Below are positions 1 through 11,322 of a stretch of 64,000 nt of DNA, piece after piece. The notes under the pieces were generated by a model. That model ran no database searches. It was not told the origin of the DNA and was given only the letters and a program-made list of their open reading frames with translations. Source of the DNA: Cryphonectria parasitica EP155 (Eukaryota; Ascomycota; Sordariomycetes; Diaporthales; Cryphonectriaceae); the NCBI RefSeq assembly GCF_011745365.1, contig NW_024468916.1, forward strand, positions 2,339,630 through 2,403,629. Reading direction: 5' to 3'. The translations under genes and the position numbers were made by a program. Numbering within the stretch: position 1 is the first letter of the stretch; each line of letters begins with the position of its first letter.

Positions 1-75
1 TAGGGCGGAGACCTTGGCCGACAGCTCATCGAGCCGGTTGTTGTTCTGGCGCTCGCGCTCGTAGGCCTCGGACAT
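1..75 (-). CDS. Bet1/Sft1-like SNARE, N-terminal fragment (cut by window edge)
   Basis: Only the first 25 codons are inside the window, read leftward from the ATG at 75-73. The visible protein starts MSEAYERERQNNNRLDEL and continues SAKVSAL. This matches what I recall of fungal Bet1/Sft1-type Qc-SNAREs: a short polar N-terminus running straight into the heptad-repeat SNARE helix. Such proteins are about 90-110 residues with a C-terminal membrane anchor and act in ER-Golgi or intra-Golgi vesicle fusion. The anchor would lie outside the window, so family membership rests on the N-terminus alone. The gene is divergent from the Ysc84 gene across about 1.2 kb. Confidence 0.65.
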   Translation of the reverse strand, partial: MSEAYERERQNNNRLDELSAKVSAL

Positions 76-1280
76 GTTGGCTGTCTCTGTTCTTCGCTGT
101 GGTTTCGTATATTGGTTTAGGTTTCTCGCAGATCTTGTTGGTTGATTGATTGATCCAGAAGCTGATTCCGAGATGTTCTTTGACGTTGGAAACGATCTCT
201 GAGTTTTGGTCCCGCTGGAGTGGACGGGCGAATGAAGGTTGTCGCTACCAACGGGGGCCGTGCAGTGGTGCTCGAACGAAGAGTGGCTGTCAAAACGACG
301 ATGATCAAAGAAAGGGGCGCCAGACGAGACGGGACGGGTATGACGATGAGTGTCCGAAGGACCCGGATTTTGCGGCTGCGCTTGCTTGTTGGCTGAGCCT
401 CTCCCAGAAAGTGGCTAGAGTTAGAAGGCGACAGACTATTGTATGTACTCTCGTACTGTACCGCTGCAGTGCAAGACCTGGGCGTGCTAGAGGAACCTCG
501 AAATTTCACTGGACCGGGGGTGCACAGCCACAGCCTAGAGAAGGGTCAGGTGCCCCCAGTTGGTACTACGGTACTTGCAGCCTCGTGGTTCAATGCGGCC
601 GTTTACTGCAGCTAGTTACTGCTAGGCAGTCGGTGCTTGGGTATCTTCAGTCCTCAAAAACTGGGCTGTCTCCAGCATGTACGACACAGTACACACACAA
701 CAGGAAATTCATCCAGACCAGACAACAACAGGCGAGGTCATGGCCAGGCAGGCTGTGCTCTCTTGGCCTGGATGTGCTGCATGTCCTGTGGCGATCTGGA
801 AATGGGGCAAATAGAGTGCATCCATCATGTTGGAGTTCCCTCTATACTTAACCAACACGGGTAAACCAGCCTACCAGTTGGCTCTGAGGTTTCATTGCGG
901 GTCCCGCTGCAGTTAGTTGGAGCCTGAATGAGGTAGGGCCAGGGCCCCCAACCCTTGTCATCGTCACCTGTCAGTGGCACTCGGCCTCTTCCCTGGGGAG
1001 CGCATCCCCTGTAAATTATTCCCTGGAGGCTGGTACGGGGCGAGCCATCTGCCTAACCCGCAGGGCCTTTGCAAGCTGAACCTTGACCCCGCCGTCAAGC
1101 TCCCGCGCGCTCAATACAAATGTCACATTCTCCAACCGTTCCCATCCTCGCCTTGAACCACCTACCTGACATCCTCTGCTCCTCCAACTTCACCTCCTAC
1201 CGCCTCTACATCTCTCCTCCTGCCCTCCCTCTCGTACCCATTTATCTGCTCGAGGACGCCCCGCGCTCATAATTGTCAAG
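76..1280. other. Divergent intergenic region
   Basis: This spacer separates the SNARE fragment from the Ysc84-like gene and should hold both promoters. It contains an open stretch of about 230 codons at 150-851, but the codon pattern is unlike the neighbouring genes and no motif is recognisable. The last 150 bases before the ATG at 1281 are pyrimidine-rich, as is usual for leaders of expressed fungal genes. Confidence 0.5.
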
Positions 1281-2731
1281 ATGGGCATCAACAACCCTCT
1301 CCCGTCGTCACTGTCGTGTAAGTCCCACCAGTCATCATCACCACCCCGCATCTTAACGCGTCACCATTGCCAGTCCTCACCTTGGGGCCGCTTTCTCAGC
1401 AGAAAAAGCGCATGCTGACAGACTGACCCATTCCAGCGGAGTGCAAAAAGTGCGGAAAGATTCTCGCCTCCTTCGTCGATCCTCGGCAAGCATTCGGTCC
1501 TGACAAGGTCATTCCACCGTCGGTGCTTGCCTCTGCGAAGGTGAGCTCAATCGCCCCACACTTCATGTCCGGATACTCCGGTGCAACAAATGTGTCTCAC
1601 GGCGTGACCGCCATACTGACCATCTTTTTCGCTCTCGTAGGGTCTTGCCATCCTCACTGTCATCAAGGCAGGATTCCTTGGGTCTGCTCGCTTCGGCTCT
1701 GGTCTTGTCGTCGCCCGCCTGCCCGACGGTTCCTGGTCCGCGCCCTCCGCCATTGCAACCGGCGGCGCTGGTTTTGGCGGCCAAATCGGCTTCGAGCTTA
1801 CCGACTTCGTCTTCATCCTGAACGATGCCGCCGCCGTCAAGACGTTCTCGACTGCCGGATCTCTCACGCTCGGTGGCAATGTCTCACTTGCCGCAGGTCC
1901 TGTTGGTCGCAATGCCGAGGCTGCCGGAGCCGCCAGTCTGAGGGGTGTCGCGGGCATCTTCAGCTACAGCAAGACCAAGGGCCTGTTCGCAGGTGTCAGT
2001 TTGGAGGGATCTGCGATAATAGAGCGCAAGGATGCCAACACGAAACTTTATGGTCGGCCCATCAGCGCGCGCGACCTGCTTTTGGGAAGCGAGCGGCCCC
2101 CACCCCAAGCCGCGCCTCTGCTCAATATTCTCAACTCGAGGGCGTTCAATGGCGTGCGTTCAGGGACTTACGACGACAACATGTACAATGACGTGCCGGT
2201 GTATGGCGACACGTACGATGATAGCTCCAGTAGTCACGGCCACTCGCGCAACGCCACCTACGGTGGAAACAGTGGGCAGGGAGAGTTTGGCGCACCAAAG
2301 AGGGCGAGCACGTGGCAGGATGATGTCTACGATAGCCCTCGAGCATTCGGGTCGGGATCGAGGTCCAGCACACTCCAGGACGTCACCGTGCCCAGGGAGT
2401 ACCAAACACCCGAGGAGCGTAAGGTCGGCCCAGGTAGACCTGCTGCGCCCAAGCCCAACTTCCAGAGCAAGCAGGCCCTCGTGAAGAAGAATGAGGCCGT
2501 CGCTCTGTTCACATTCGAAGCGGAGCAGCCAGGCGATCTGGGCTTCAAAAAGGGAGACATCATCACGGTGCTGAAGAAGACAGACAGTGACAATGACTGG
2601 TGGTACGTATTGGCACTGACGTTTCCTCCCTCCCTTTTGTGCCCAACACTGACTGGTTGATTTGCAGGACCGGCATGATCGGCACAAAACATGGCACTTT
2701 CCCGAGCAACTATGTCAAGATGAAGGAGTAG
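1281..2731 (+). CDS. Ysc84/Lsb3-type SYLF-SH3 actin patch protein
   Basis: Four exons (1281-1317, 1437-1540, 1641-2602, 2668-2731) join in frame to a 388-residue protein. The N-terminal half is a SYLF (Ysc84) domain at about residues 15-215, beginning SSECKKCGKILASF and containing the Gly-rich run ATGGAGFGGQIGFELTDFV. A polar, disordered linker follows. The C-terminus is an SH3 domain at about residues 335-386, with ALFTF, GDLGFKKGD, the Trp pair and FPSNYV. In yeast, Ysc84/Lsb3 proteins bind and bundle actin and bind phosphoinositides at endocytic patches, recruited by SH3 contact with proline-rich partners. Domain order and length are normal for the family. The last intron splits a Trp codon of the SH3 domain. 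Confidence 0.93.
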
Positions 2732-3401
2732 ACGGCTGCGGAAAGTTGTAAGGCAGCCAACCATTCATCTGGGTATGTTGCGGATGAACGCCGGCAGCCA
2801 CATGTTCCTATTTCGACGATCAGGTACCAAAATATTGCCAACCTCGCAACGGTTAGTAAGGCGCTTACGGGCTCTTTCTTCCACCTGTCAGTAATGTCAC
2901 ATAAAATCCGGTCATTAATGCCGATTCACAAAGGAAAGAAGGGAACTGATGCTGTCGAAGCTTTCTCTTCGTTTCTCACTTTTTTTTTCTTCTTTTTCTT
3001 TTTCCATGTTCAGTTCTTCTCCCTACGATTCTGATATCCCGAGACAATGTCCAAGTCTGGCGTTCGGACCTTATCTTCTTTGTACTTTAGGGTTACCTGC
3101 ATATGGCGTCTACCTCTCTCGTTGCTTCTTGCTTGGGTCGGCATTGTCTTTTTCAATTCCATAGTTGGATTTCAGGGCACATTAAGCGGTTAATCGAAAA
3201 CCAGTCTGACATGACTTCTGACTCGAGGCTTCCTCTAAGACCAGTCCCAACAACGCAAAGTATACGAATCAATGGTAGCTGATCATCCAGTGCTCATCCC
3301 ACTGGCATCCCATTTCCAGCATTTGCACACAAACTGCACGCCACAGGTCGACCGCCCTTCCCCAGCCTATCAATGAGCCAGAGATGCAACTTTCCTCTTA
3401 C
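2732..3401. other. Intergenic region with a pyrimidine tract
   Basis: This is downstream sequence of the Ysc84-like gene. A T/C-rich tract lies around 2970-3010. I see no coding sequence or RNA gene. Confidence 0.5.
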
Positions 3402-3831
3402 CTAGCAGACGAATACAGTTGGTCTAGGGTTGAGATACGTCGTCAGCGTGGGGTAGACGATGTTGATCAAGATTCCAGGATCCGTAGCCTCATAGGCTCC
3501 GGGGAATGCACCCAACTTCGAAGGCGTCTTGCTGCGGCCGCTCGTGATCTCGAGCTGTCCGCACGACAGGTAAAGCTGGGCGCTGTCCTCAGTAGAGGCT
3601 ACATGCAGGCTGATCTGCTCGTTACGCATCAGGTAGTGCCCGACTCGGAGACAACATGGGATGGTCACGTCGACAGAGGAGTCACCTGCCGGAGGAGGGA
3701 GAGTATCAGCATGTTTTGGAGCATGTCTAATGACTTGGACAACGGGAGCCTGCTTCTGCCTTACCTGAGGACACCCACATCTGCCTACTTTCGAAGGTGT
3801 ATTCGTAGATCTTAAACTAGACAGCATTGGT
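3402..3831 (-). pseudogene. AA9 lytic polysaccharide monooxygenase remnant (3' part)
   Basis: Read leftward, an exon from about 3687 to the TAG at 3404-3402 encodes an AA9 C-terminal region. Landmarks are DVTIP, the ISLH segment, AQLY (position of the axial copper Tyr), SCGQLEITSG, FPGAYEATDPGILINI and PTVFVC at the end. A canonical intron (GTAAGG...GGCAG, about 3688-3764) separates it from an upstream piece reading FKIYEYTFES then RQMWVSSG. Immediately before FKI, where AA9 proteins carry Trp, the codon is TAG. A second in-frame TAG lies seven codons further upstream. The N-terminal half, with the His brace, was not found. A working enzyme would cleave cellulose oxidatively outside the cell. 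The stop at the Trp codon is the change expected from C-to-T mutation in a CpA context on the other strand. Confidence 0.75.
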
Positions 3832-5160
3832 TGAGTGCTAGGTGTTAATGTCCTAGTCTGCGGAGACTAGTGCTACGTCTGATTGCTAGAATCCAGTACC
3901 TTAGGGTAGTGAGGCAGGGGTCGGAGCATGATATGAAACTACTAAGTACTATATAATGAAGTATCCTGAACTAGGAGCTATAGTTTGCTGAAAGCCAGAG
4001 CTGACTTGACTCTTTTCGCTATGAAAGTATTGCACATATAGCTCATTTGGGGCAGTCTAGTCTAGTCCTTGCTTACAAAACACTATCTGTATATAATGCA
4101 AGGCTAGCTAAGTGGTGATGCTGTTACTGTTCCTATTAGTCTTTTAAAAGGCAGGACAGACAAAGAGCAGCAACTTAGCTAATGTAGTCTCTGGTTTTTA
4201 GAATTTGCATGTGGGCTAGTATGTATATAAATATGGTGCAATTTCCCAATCTAAATCCCATCCTATCTATACCCAGGTACTATACCTTTCTGCCCTTCAT
4301 GTCCCATCTCCCACTTCCCCCTTTCTTTTTCCTGTTTCTGCTTTGTACGAGACCACTCTGCCTTGCCATACATTCTTTGAACCACGGCCTCTAGTGGGGC
4401 GACAGGCGGTTCAGAACATTGTGGACAAGCGAGTTGGTAGTGTTTTCTCTTGTCCCCGCATGCGACTATGAAGGGTGTTCTTTGACTGTTCTTCTACCCT
4501 TGGCCTATGGTGACATGCCTCATACTGAGGCGAAGACTGAGGTCATAAAGCCTGTGATTTTGTATCTGAGTCTTGGTTGCTGTTAATAGGTCACCTTTTG
4601 TGCAAGATTATATGCTGTCTGAGTCTAATCATGAAAGTGGACAGAGGTTGGTGAATGACCCTGCGCAGTACAGTCTCACTGCAAAAAGTCTAAGATGTGC
4701 AATCACTAACTTAAGGTCAGTGAAGGTGACTTGACCAAAAACATGCTTCACAGTTACAAGACTACAATTCCTTGACCACGAGCAAATAGGTTACCACAGC
4801 TAATCACTACCTAGAGACAACACTTTGCATAATTCATACTGAGTGACAGTTCCAATTCATAGTGCCTTCTTGCTGCTATTGCTTCACTGTGGATGATGGA
4901 GTTGCAGCAAATTATTGGCGAGAGGCGATATTAGACCCAGAGCAGCCATTATTTAGGGCACAAATCTCTTTCCTAAGGCTCGATTTCTTTCACTCAAGCA
5001 CTGTTCCTAATATCAAATCAGCACTACAAACACGGGAATCCCCTTTACCCGAAACAAGAAGACATTGCAACTCACAGCGCAGTTATACACTATTCAAATC
5101 GCAAGCAGTAAACATCTCTAAGACTTCTCGAGACAACGAACCTCTGAGCCACCACGAATC
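3832..5160. other. TpA-rich, RIP-like intergenic DNA
   Basis: No gene is seen here. Short words such as ctag, gctagc, tata and acta recur. My hand count over 3901-4140 gives about 28 TpA and 19 ApT, an excess of TpA as expected after repeat-induced point mutation. The upstream half of the broken AA9 gene may lie in the left part, but I could not read it. Confidence 0.5.
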
Positions 5161-5636
5161 ATGGCGTAAGCTCATGTGGCATTCAATCGACACGAAAGAC
5201 GCAGCTCGCTGACTAAATTGTCAACAGGTACGTGAAAATATTCCTGAAAGAGCAGGGGCTTCTAGTCGGACCTCTTGCTATCACTCTCATCTTGCTCGTT
5301 TGCGCCATCAGCCTTGCTGGAGATCTTGTCTGCAGGGTTGTCGGCCAGAACGACAGTCCGTGCTCGTCACGCGCTGGTCCATTCATTCTCATAGCAGCGT
5401 ACTCTGGAGGCTTCCTCGCTGTAGGAATCACCACGGGACTCCTCTGGTACAAGTGGGCATCCAACTGCTCTCGGCGCCGTTCGGAACACGCAAGCAGCAA
5501 GACCCAGTCACAGGAGGAAAAGGAGGACAATCAGGGCAAGCTTCAATGCCAGAACTGCGGGAAGCAATCTCAGCCGCAAGACCCTAGCGCCATCGCACCC
5601 CCAGAGGCACAGGAAATCGTCTGTCACACCGCTTGA
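5161..5636 (+). CDS. Small two-TM protein, lineage-restricted (copy A)
   Basis: I do not recognise a family. The model has a 5-nt coding first exon (5161-5165), an intron to 5227, and a second exon 5228-5636, giving 137 residues that start MAYVKIFLKEQG. Two hydrophobic segments at about residues 13-37 and 53-75 flank a short loop with two Cys (LVCRVVGQNDSPCSSR). The tail is polar and charged, with a CQNC pair at 109-112 and a Cys near the end. It probably sits in a membrane with both ends on one side. The junction rests on clean GTAAGC and CAACAG signals and on frame. The gene shares its layout, intron phase and N-terminal MA...FLK with the gene at 6478-7068. Confidence 0.6.
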
Positions 5637-6477
5637 TACGGAAGGTATGGGTGGCGATTTAATAGTAGCATAGGAGACACGTACGTCCAAGTCAGAGTTC
5701 CTAGACTGGGGAGAAGGAAGCGAGAGTGTTGCACGAAGAAGTGTGACTCGGCACAAAATGGCTAATGAGAAAAATCTGGAAGCCAGGCAGCTCTGGGCTT
5801 CTGTTCTCTTACACACATTCAGTACGAAATATTTACTTACCTTATTCCGTGCATCGGACTTCCTAGACAGCTTACTGAGATCTCTCATTCCCCAAATGCT
5901 TCCTTGGCAGTTCATAGCAGGAAACCTCGTCAAGAGTACTTGCATGGGTCTCCGCAACATCACGGGCTCACTCTCATCGGCCTGCTGCCCACTGATCAAA
6001 TATTCATTTAGGCAGATAAATCCAGCCGTATCATTTCAAAGTAGTCTATTTGAACAACCATGGTGATCAGCACATATCCTACAAATCTGGACAGTCACTA
6101 TGGCTGTGGTGACTCAGTCCTCGTTGATTGAAATTCTCGAGACATATTATGCCTAGTCAAATGTGTCGGCCGGGTCAGTACTCCCATCTTCTTCAAGAAA
6201 GCTCATCCAATGCATTTGTCACCGACAGGAATTTGTAACTTGAGAGCCTGTGATACCTAACCCATCTTTCGTTATGATTTTATTAGAATGGTAGCTGACT
6301 TCTATATAATTATGCCATTTGGTAGCGAGACAACAGTCTTGACAGCTTTTACAACTTTTCTACTCATAGACAATTTATGCGAATCTTCTTTTTCGATCGC
6401 AGGGGACTTCCTCAACTACGTCTATTTCCGATAAGCGTGTGCATTTCTCAAGTCTATTTTCATCTAAGTCGATTATC
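5637..6477. other. Intergenic region between the two small TM genes
   Basis: Nothing coding is convincing here. Base composition is AT-richer than in the neighbouring genes. An open frame at 5743-6066 has no recognisable motif. Confidence 0.4.
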
Positions 6478-7068
6478 ATGGCACAACATGGCAGGTAAGC
6501 TATTTCGTGTCATCGAAGCCTCCTTTCCAATACAAAACGAAAAGCTAACAGCGGCATGGACAGATTTCTACGCATCCCAAAATACAAGTGGGCATTCGTC
6601 ACCAGTGGCATCTGTGCAGTTGGACTTGCTGTGGTGAGCGGTGTTGTCGTGCCGCTGCTCATTTCCAAATACACATGCCCAGCACCAAATTCAGTCACTT
6701 GGCAATCATCTGTAATTGTCGGAACGGCAGCGTTTTTCATGCTGGCTTACGGCATTGTTGCGACATGGGGTGTGAGGCAGCTCCGCAAGAAGCACGAGGA
6801 CGAGGAGAGCCAAGTGGCTCCGCCTCGCTCGAGGGTACGGAAGTATGCCAGGAGTCGTGGTGAGCACGACATGTCAAGAGCCGAGTCCATGTCCCCCTCC
6901 AGAACCCCTTCTTTGCATTCGGACGACAGGCGGCCCGATTTCGCCAATAATCGACGCAATCGTGGTCGATCTGATCGACATGCCCCAGCCAAGTCGGACG
7001 TCCCGCTCACCAATAACTCAGTGCCAGTGCAATATCCACCAGGAAGAGTCACTGGTGAGGTCTTATAA
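6478..7068 (+). CDS. Small two-TM protein, lineage-restricted (copy B)
   Basis: I do not recognise a family. Exon 1 is 6478-6494 (17 nt) and exon 2 is 6564-7068, giving 173 residues starting MAQHGRFLRIPKYKW. Two hydrophobic helices at about 15-39 and 54-76 enclose a short loop with one Cys (ISKYTCPAPNS). The remainder is a basic, Ser/Arg-rich tail (SRAESMSPSRTPSLHSDDRR) that looks disordered and phosphorylatable. The ATG at 6478 was chosen over 6490 because only it keeps frame across the intron. Without the intron, an ATG at 6556 would give a slightly shorter protein. Layout and first-intron phase match the gene at 5161-5636, which suggests a diverged tandem pair. Confidence 0.6.
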
Positions 7069-9336
7069 GACTTCATTTTCTGGAGCAGGCTGTTGTGAGG
7101 GATAAGGTGGACTGATCAAGTCCCTTAGGAGAGAAGAAAAGGAAAACCAGGATATACGCAATTAATGAACCACTCTCCTCAAGGGTGGCTCGCTGGATCA
7201 CTTATACTCCGTGAAGTCGAGGTAGACTTAAACAGCAATAATGAAGACACCTTGACAAGATTTATTCATCCAAACCATCCCATTTTGTTCTTAGACAAAA
7301 TGTCTGTCTCAACTTGACGTGATCATGAACACTGGCAGTAGCCACATCCATGTCGAGGAACTTGCCAAGGAGATATCGATTTCACCGTTCCGCACGGATC
7401 GAGTAGGAAGACGTTATCGGCTTCCCTGTTGAAGCAAGAGGTATTGAGTCAGGTTGTCGGTGGAGCCTGGCGTGGCTATATTCCATCTGCAAACCTTCGG
7501 GTTCCGGGGTGCTTCTGCCATGAGGTTGATGGTACAAGTCAAATCGCTTGGCGCATACTGGAACAGAAGCGGCTGTTTCCACAAGTCAAGCTTTCTGTTA
7601 CGTTGTCATCGGGCCTTGGCAGACCTTGGAAGATCTGGGGTAGGCAAATCAGGACGTTACGGCACCATCATTCTGCCTCCACTGGTGTCAATCCATCAGC
7701 CCCCTATACGCCTATACACACTATCTTGATTCGAAGCTCACCGCTTAACAAGTTCCCTGGATCGGGAGACGACTTCTTCCCTCGTTCAGTGCCCTCCCGA
7801 GCCAAATTGATCATCATATCAGGCTTACAAAACGATGCTGAAACATAATTCCTGGCCATTACTCAGACGCAGGTAGACAGATGGCCCTGATGGCCTATGA
7901 CATTTGACCTTGCAACTGAATCAAGCTCATCAAGACTTTGATCGGGCGGCCATTGCCTTGCTAGGAGACTAATGACAAGGTCTGACTGTGGATAACATCA
8001 TGATGTGGTTCCTGGAGAGTACTCGCCACTCAGTCAGGCACGCATCTCTTTTCCAGAATTCCACCAATCTGCTGCCAAGCTTTAGATTGTGCGGAGATTT
8101 AGCACCAGTCGCTGAAACTGTACACAGCATTCCGTGATATTCACTGAACCAGTGAGGACATTGTGGGGCTCAAATCCAGGCCAGCGGGTCAACTGCCCCT
8201 GTTGAAGGTCGGTTCATCTCCGGATCGGCAGCGTCTCCACCAAACAAGCACGGTATCAAGGTCTGAGGGAGTGCAGTTCCTTGTTTGCCACGCTTTCTTC
8301 TCTCATGTCCAGACGAGGCATACACTACAACTGCCTTTGAATTTCATTACTTTTTGAAGGCTCAGAGCCTCGAGAACCGGATTTCATGTAACCGAACCGG
8401 TCCAAACCTGCCACAACGGAGGAGGGGGGGGGGGTGGGAATTGGACGTATATTTTCCTCCTTTTTCAATGGTTCTGTCTCCGCTACGCTTGTACCAGAGA
8501 CACTACGTTTCGAATGAGATCTTGATGTTTGCTTGTTTAAATACCTATATCGCATTCGGCAAGGACCGCTGCCAGCCTCCTTGCACACGGTTTCTTTGCA
8601 CAAACCGTTAATCAAAAGGATCTGCCAGATATCCAAGAATGCTTGAGTGTAAAAGCTTCGAAGATTAAGAAGCTATGTCTGAAAACTTCAAGACACGCTC
8701 AAACCCAGGGTCTTTCAGGGCAGGAAAGGTGGCGGTGTTAATGAATTCAGTTGAGGATATGCCCGGTTGCCGAAAGCGTAAGTTACGATAGTTACCATAG
8801 GGGCACTGGGTCCAAGAGGGCTCAAACGGTGGCAGCAAATGCGCTATACCCCGAAAGGCTAAATACGAAGTAAACAGATATTGAATCTTATTCGAATGAT
8901 CGGGCATCCGCACTTATACATCGGCGCTGGCAGCTCCACAACGACTTTGCCGCTAAACAAAATTCAGGGGCGGATCCCGCGAGGCTTTTCTCTCACCTGA
9001 GGCTGTACGGCTTCATGCGAGAAGTCATTTCCGGCGAATCATGGGAGGGGAATAGAAGGCAAGGTAGGGAGGAGGTGGGGTGAAGCAAGGAGTCGTGGAA
9101 GGGCCTCGTGGTTCGCTTCTTCGGGGTAGGCCGTGATAGAGAAAATAGAGGAGAAATTATAGAGAAGGAGAAAGAAGAAAAAAGTATTAAAAGGCTTGCA
9201 AGCCCTCCTCAGGATCGTATTCACAGGTTCCGGCTTCCTCATCCGCTACAGTCAATCTTGGCTATACTATAATACTCTTCTTCACAGGACCACACTCTTT
9301 CATTGTACGTTCATTTATATTGCACCTGATTTCGTA
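7069..9336. other. Long intergenic region, no recognisable gene
   Basis: Several open frames of 60-140 codons occur (for example 7429-7848), but none has family motifs or the C-ending codon bias of neighbouring genes. A run of ten G lies around 8427-8436. The last 150 bases before 9337 should contain the polygalacturonase promoter and include A/T-rich stretches near 9177-9192 and 9261-9275. Confidence 0.45.
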
Positions 9337-10679
9337 ATGCACGTCCAACTCTGCCTGGCCGCCCTCGCGGGTGCCCTGGCCGTCATGGCCGAGCCTGCTC
9401 CCGCGCCCACACCGGCTCCCAGCCCGATGGAGGTCGAGCGCGCCCTCGAGGAGCGTGCTGCCACCTGCAAGTTCACTGGTACTGCCGGCTACTCCTCTGC
9501 GAGCAAGTCCAAGGCCTCTTGCTCCACTATCATCCTGGACGGCCTCACCGTCCCCGCCGGTGAGACCTTGGACATGACTGATCTCACGAGCGGAACGGTC
9601 GTCATCTTCGAAGGCACTACAAAGTGGGACTTCGAGGAGTGGGACGGCCCTCTGTTTGCTGTCTCTGGCACCAACATCAAGGTGGCTGGTGAGAGCGGCG
9701 CTGTCCTGGACGGTCAGGGTGCTCTGTGGTGGGACGGCGAGGGCGACGATGGCATTGCGAAGCCCAAGTTCTTCCAGGCCCACGATCTTACCTCTTCGAC
9801 GATCGAGAATATTTACATCCTGAATCCTCCTCATCAGGTGTTCTCGATTGATAATGCTGATACGCTTACCCTGGCGGATATCACGATCGACGGAACCGAT
9901 GGTGATGCGGACGACCTTGCGGCCAACACGGACTGCTTCGATATTGGCTCGTCTACTGGTGTAGTATGCAAGAGCCCTTCTATTCATTGTTTCTCACCTT
10001 CACCAAGCTCTCTGACCAGCACCACCTCGCCGAACTTGGAGCCGCTGCTAACACATACCAGACCATCACAGGCGCAACTTGCTATAACCAGGATGACTGC
10101 GTTGCTGTCAACTCTGGCACAAACATCATCTTCACGGGAGGTCTTTGCTCTGGTGGGCACGGTCTGTCCATTGGCAGCGTTGGTGGTCGTGACGATAACA
10201 CAGTGGAGGATGTTTATTTTGAGTCTTCAACTGTCGAGAACTCTCAGAATGGTGTTCGCATCAAGGTGAGAAGCCAATTGTTCAAACTCCTGTTGAATTC
10301 TTTTTGTTTTTTTCTTTTTTCATTCTCGCATCGCACAGACAACTGACATTGTTTTCATCACCACCTACAGACCATCTCCGGCGACACTGGCACGGTCAAG
10401 GGCATCTACTACAAGGACATCACCCTCAAGGACATCACCAAGTATGGCATCTATGTCACCCAGGCCTACGACGGAGACGACGCCACGACTGGTGTCCCCA
10501 TCACAAGCTTTGAGCTGGACGGCGTTACTGGTACGGTCGAAGACGATGCCTACTCTGTCTGGATCGACTGTGGCTCTACCAGCTCTTGCTCCAGCTGGAC
10601 TTGGGAGAGTGTCGATGTCACTGGCGGCAAGGGTACCGACTGCACCAATGAGCCCAGTGCTGCTTCGAGCTACTGCTAG
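9337..10679 (+). CDS. GH28 polygalacturonase, secreted
   Basis: Three exons (9337-9963, 10062-10265, 10371-10679) encode 379 residues. It begins with a signal peptide ([18 protein letters not shown]) and a Pro/Ala-rich propeptide; the mature part starts near residue 45. It then forms the GH28 right-handed beta-helix. All four catalytic signatures are present: NTD with Asp199, QDD with Asp220/Asp221, GGHG with His242, and RIK at 275-277. Paired Cys near the C-terminus ([19 protein letters not shown]) are typical of fungal endo-acting enzymes. The enzyme hydrolyses alpha-1,4-galacturonan in pectin outside the cell. Ending exon 1 at 9963 uses the strong donor GTATGC and keeps the Val of STGVTITG. 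Endo versus exo action is inferred from length and sequence feel. Confidence 0.95.
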
Positions 10680-11322
10680 AGGGAATTCCTTGATGGAACC
10701 CGTCTCGCGACATGTTTCTAAGGGGGGTCATTGAAACACTCTGAGACTTAATTCCTCCCGCAGTCTACATATTTTACGATTCTTATTGTATATATTACTA
10801 TACCTCTATAGTGTAGAGGCAATACATACCTTACTGCGATCTTCCGCGAACCTGTCCACGATGTGGTCAAAATCCTCCTGAACGCTGGACTACGTCTCAA
10901 GACAAACTTCTAGGCATCTTCCACATGAATACCCATGAGAGCTTTCAAGTATGTAACAGAACACCCATTCTGGACCGAATAGACGAGCCAAATCAGCGAC
11001 TACTGATCGAGCTGATAAGCGCCACACGGACATTGACTCACGCAGGCAACTATTTGAATGTAAATGAGTATAGCCATGGCAGTAGTCATGCTGCGTTGTG
11101 CATACGCCACGCCTTGAGCAACAGTAAGTAGTCAATACTTTTTCGTGTCTCACCTGGCCTCCGAGGGGGCGGATGTTCCCTCGTTCAACTCCAAAATCTG
11201 CAGCATCGGGAAAATCTCGGGCTATTTCCTAACTTTATCTCTATTCAAACGTCACTCTTGGCATTCAGGCAAACTCGGGATTATTCATCACAAGTTTTTG
11301 CACCAAAAAGGAAAGCGTGGAG
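10680..11322. other. Intergenic region between polygalacturonase and MFS genes
   Basis: The left end has an AT-rich stretch (around 10776-10812, with TATATATTA-like words) suited to 3' end formation of the GH28 transcript. No coding feature is seen. Confidence 0.45.

Noticed and set aside
150..851. Plus-strand open frame of 233 codons between the SNARE and Ysc84 genes
   Set aside because: Composition is unlike neighbouring genes, there is no domain, and it covers the probable SNARE promoter.
7382..7848. Short open frames on both strands, possible decayed gene
   Set aside because: I could not match any segment to a family, so no pseudogene is called.
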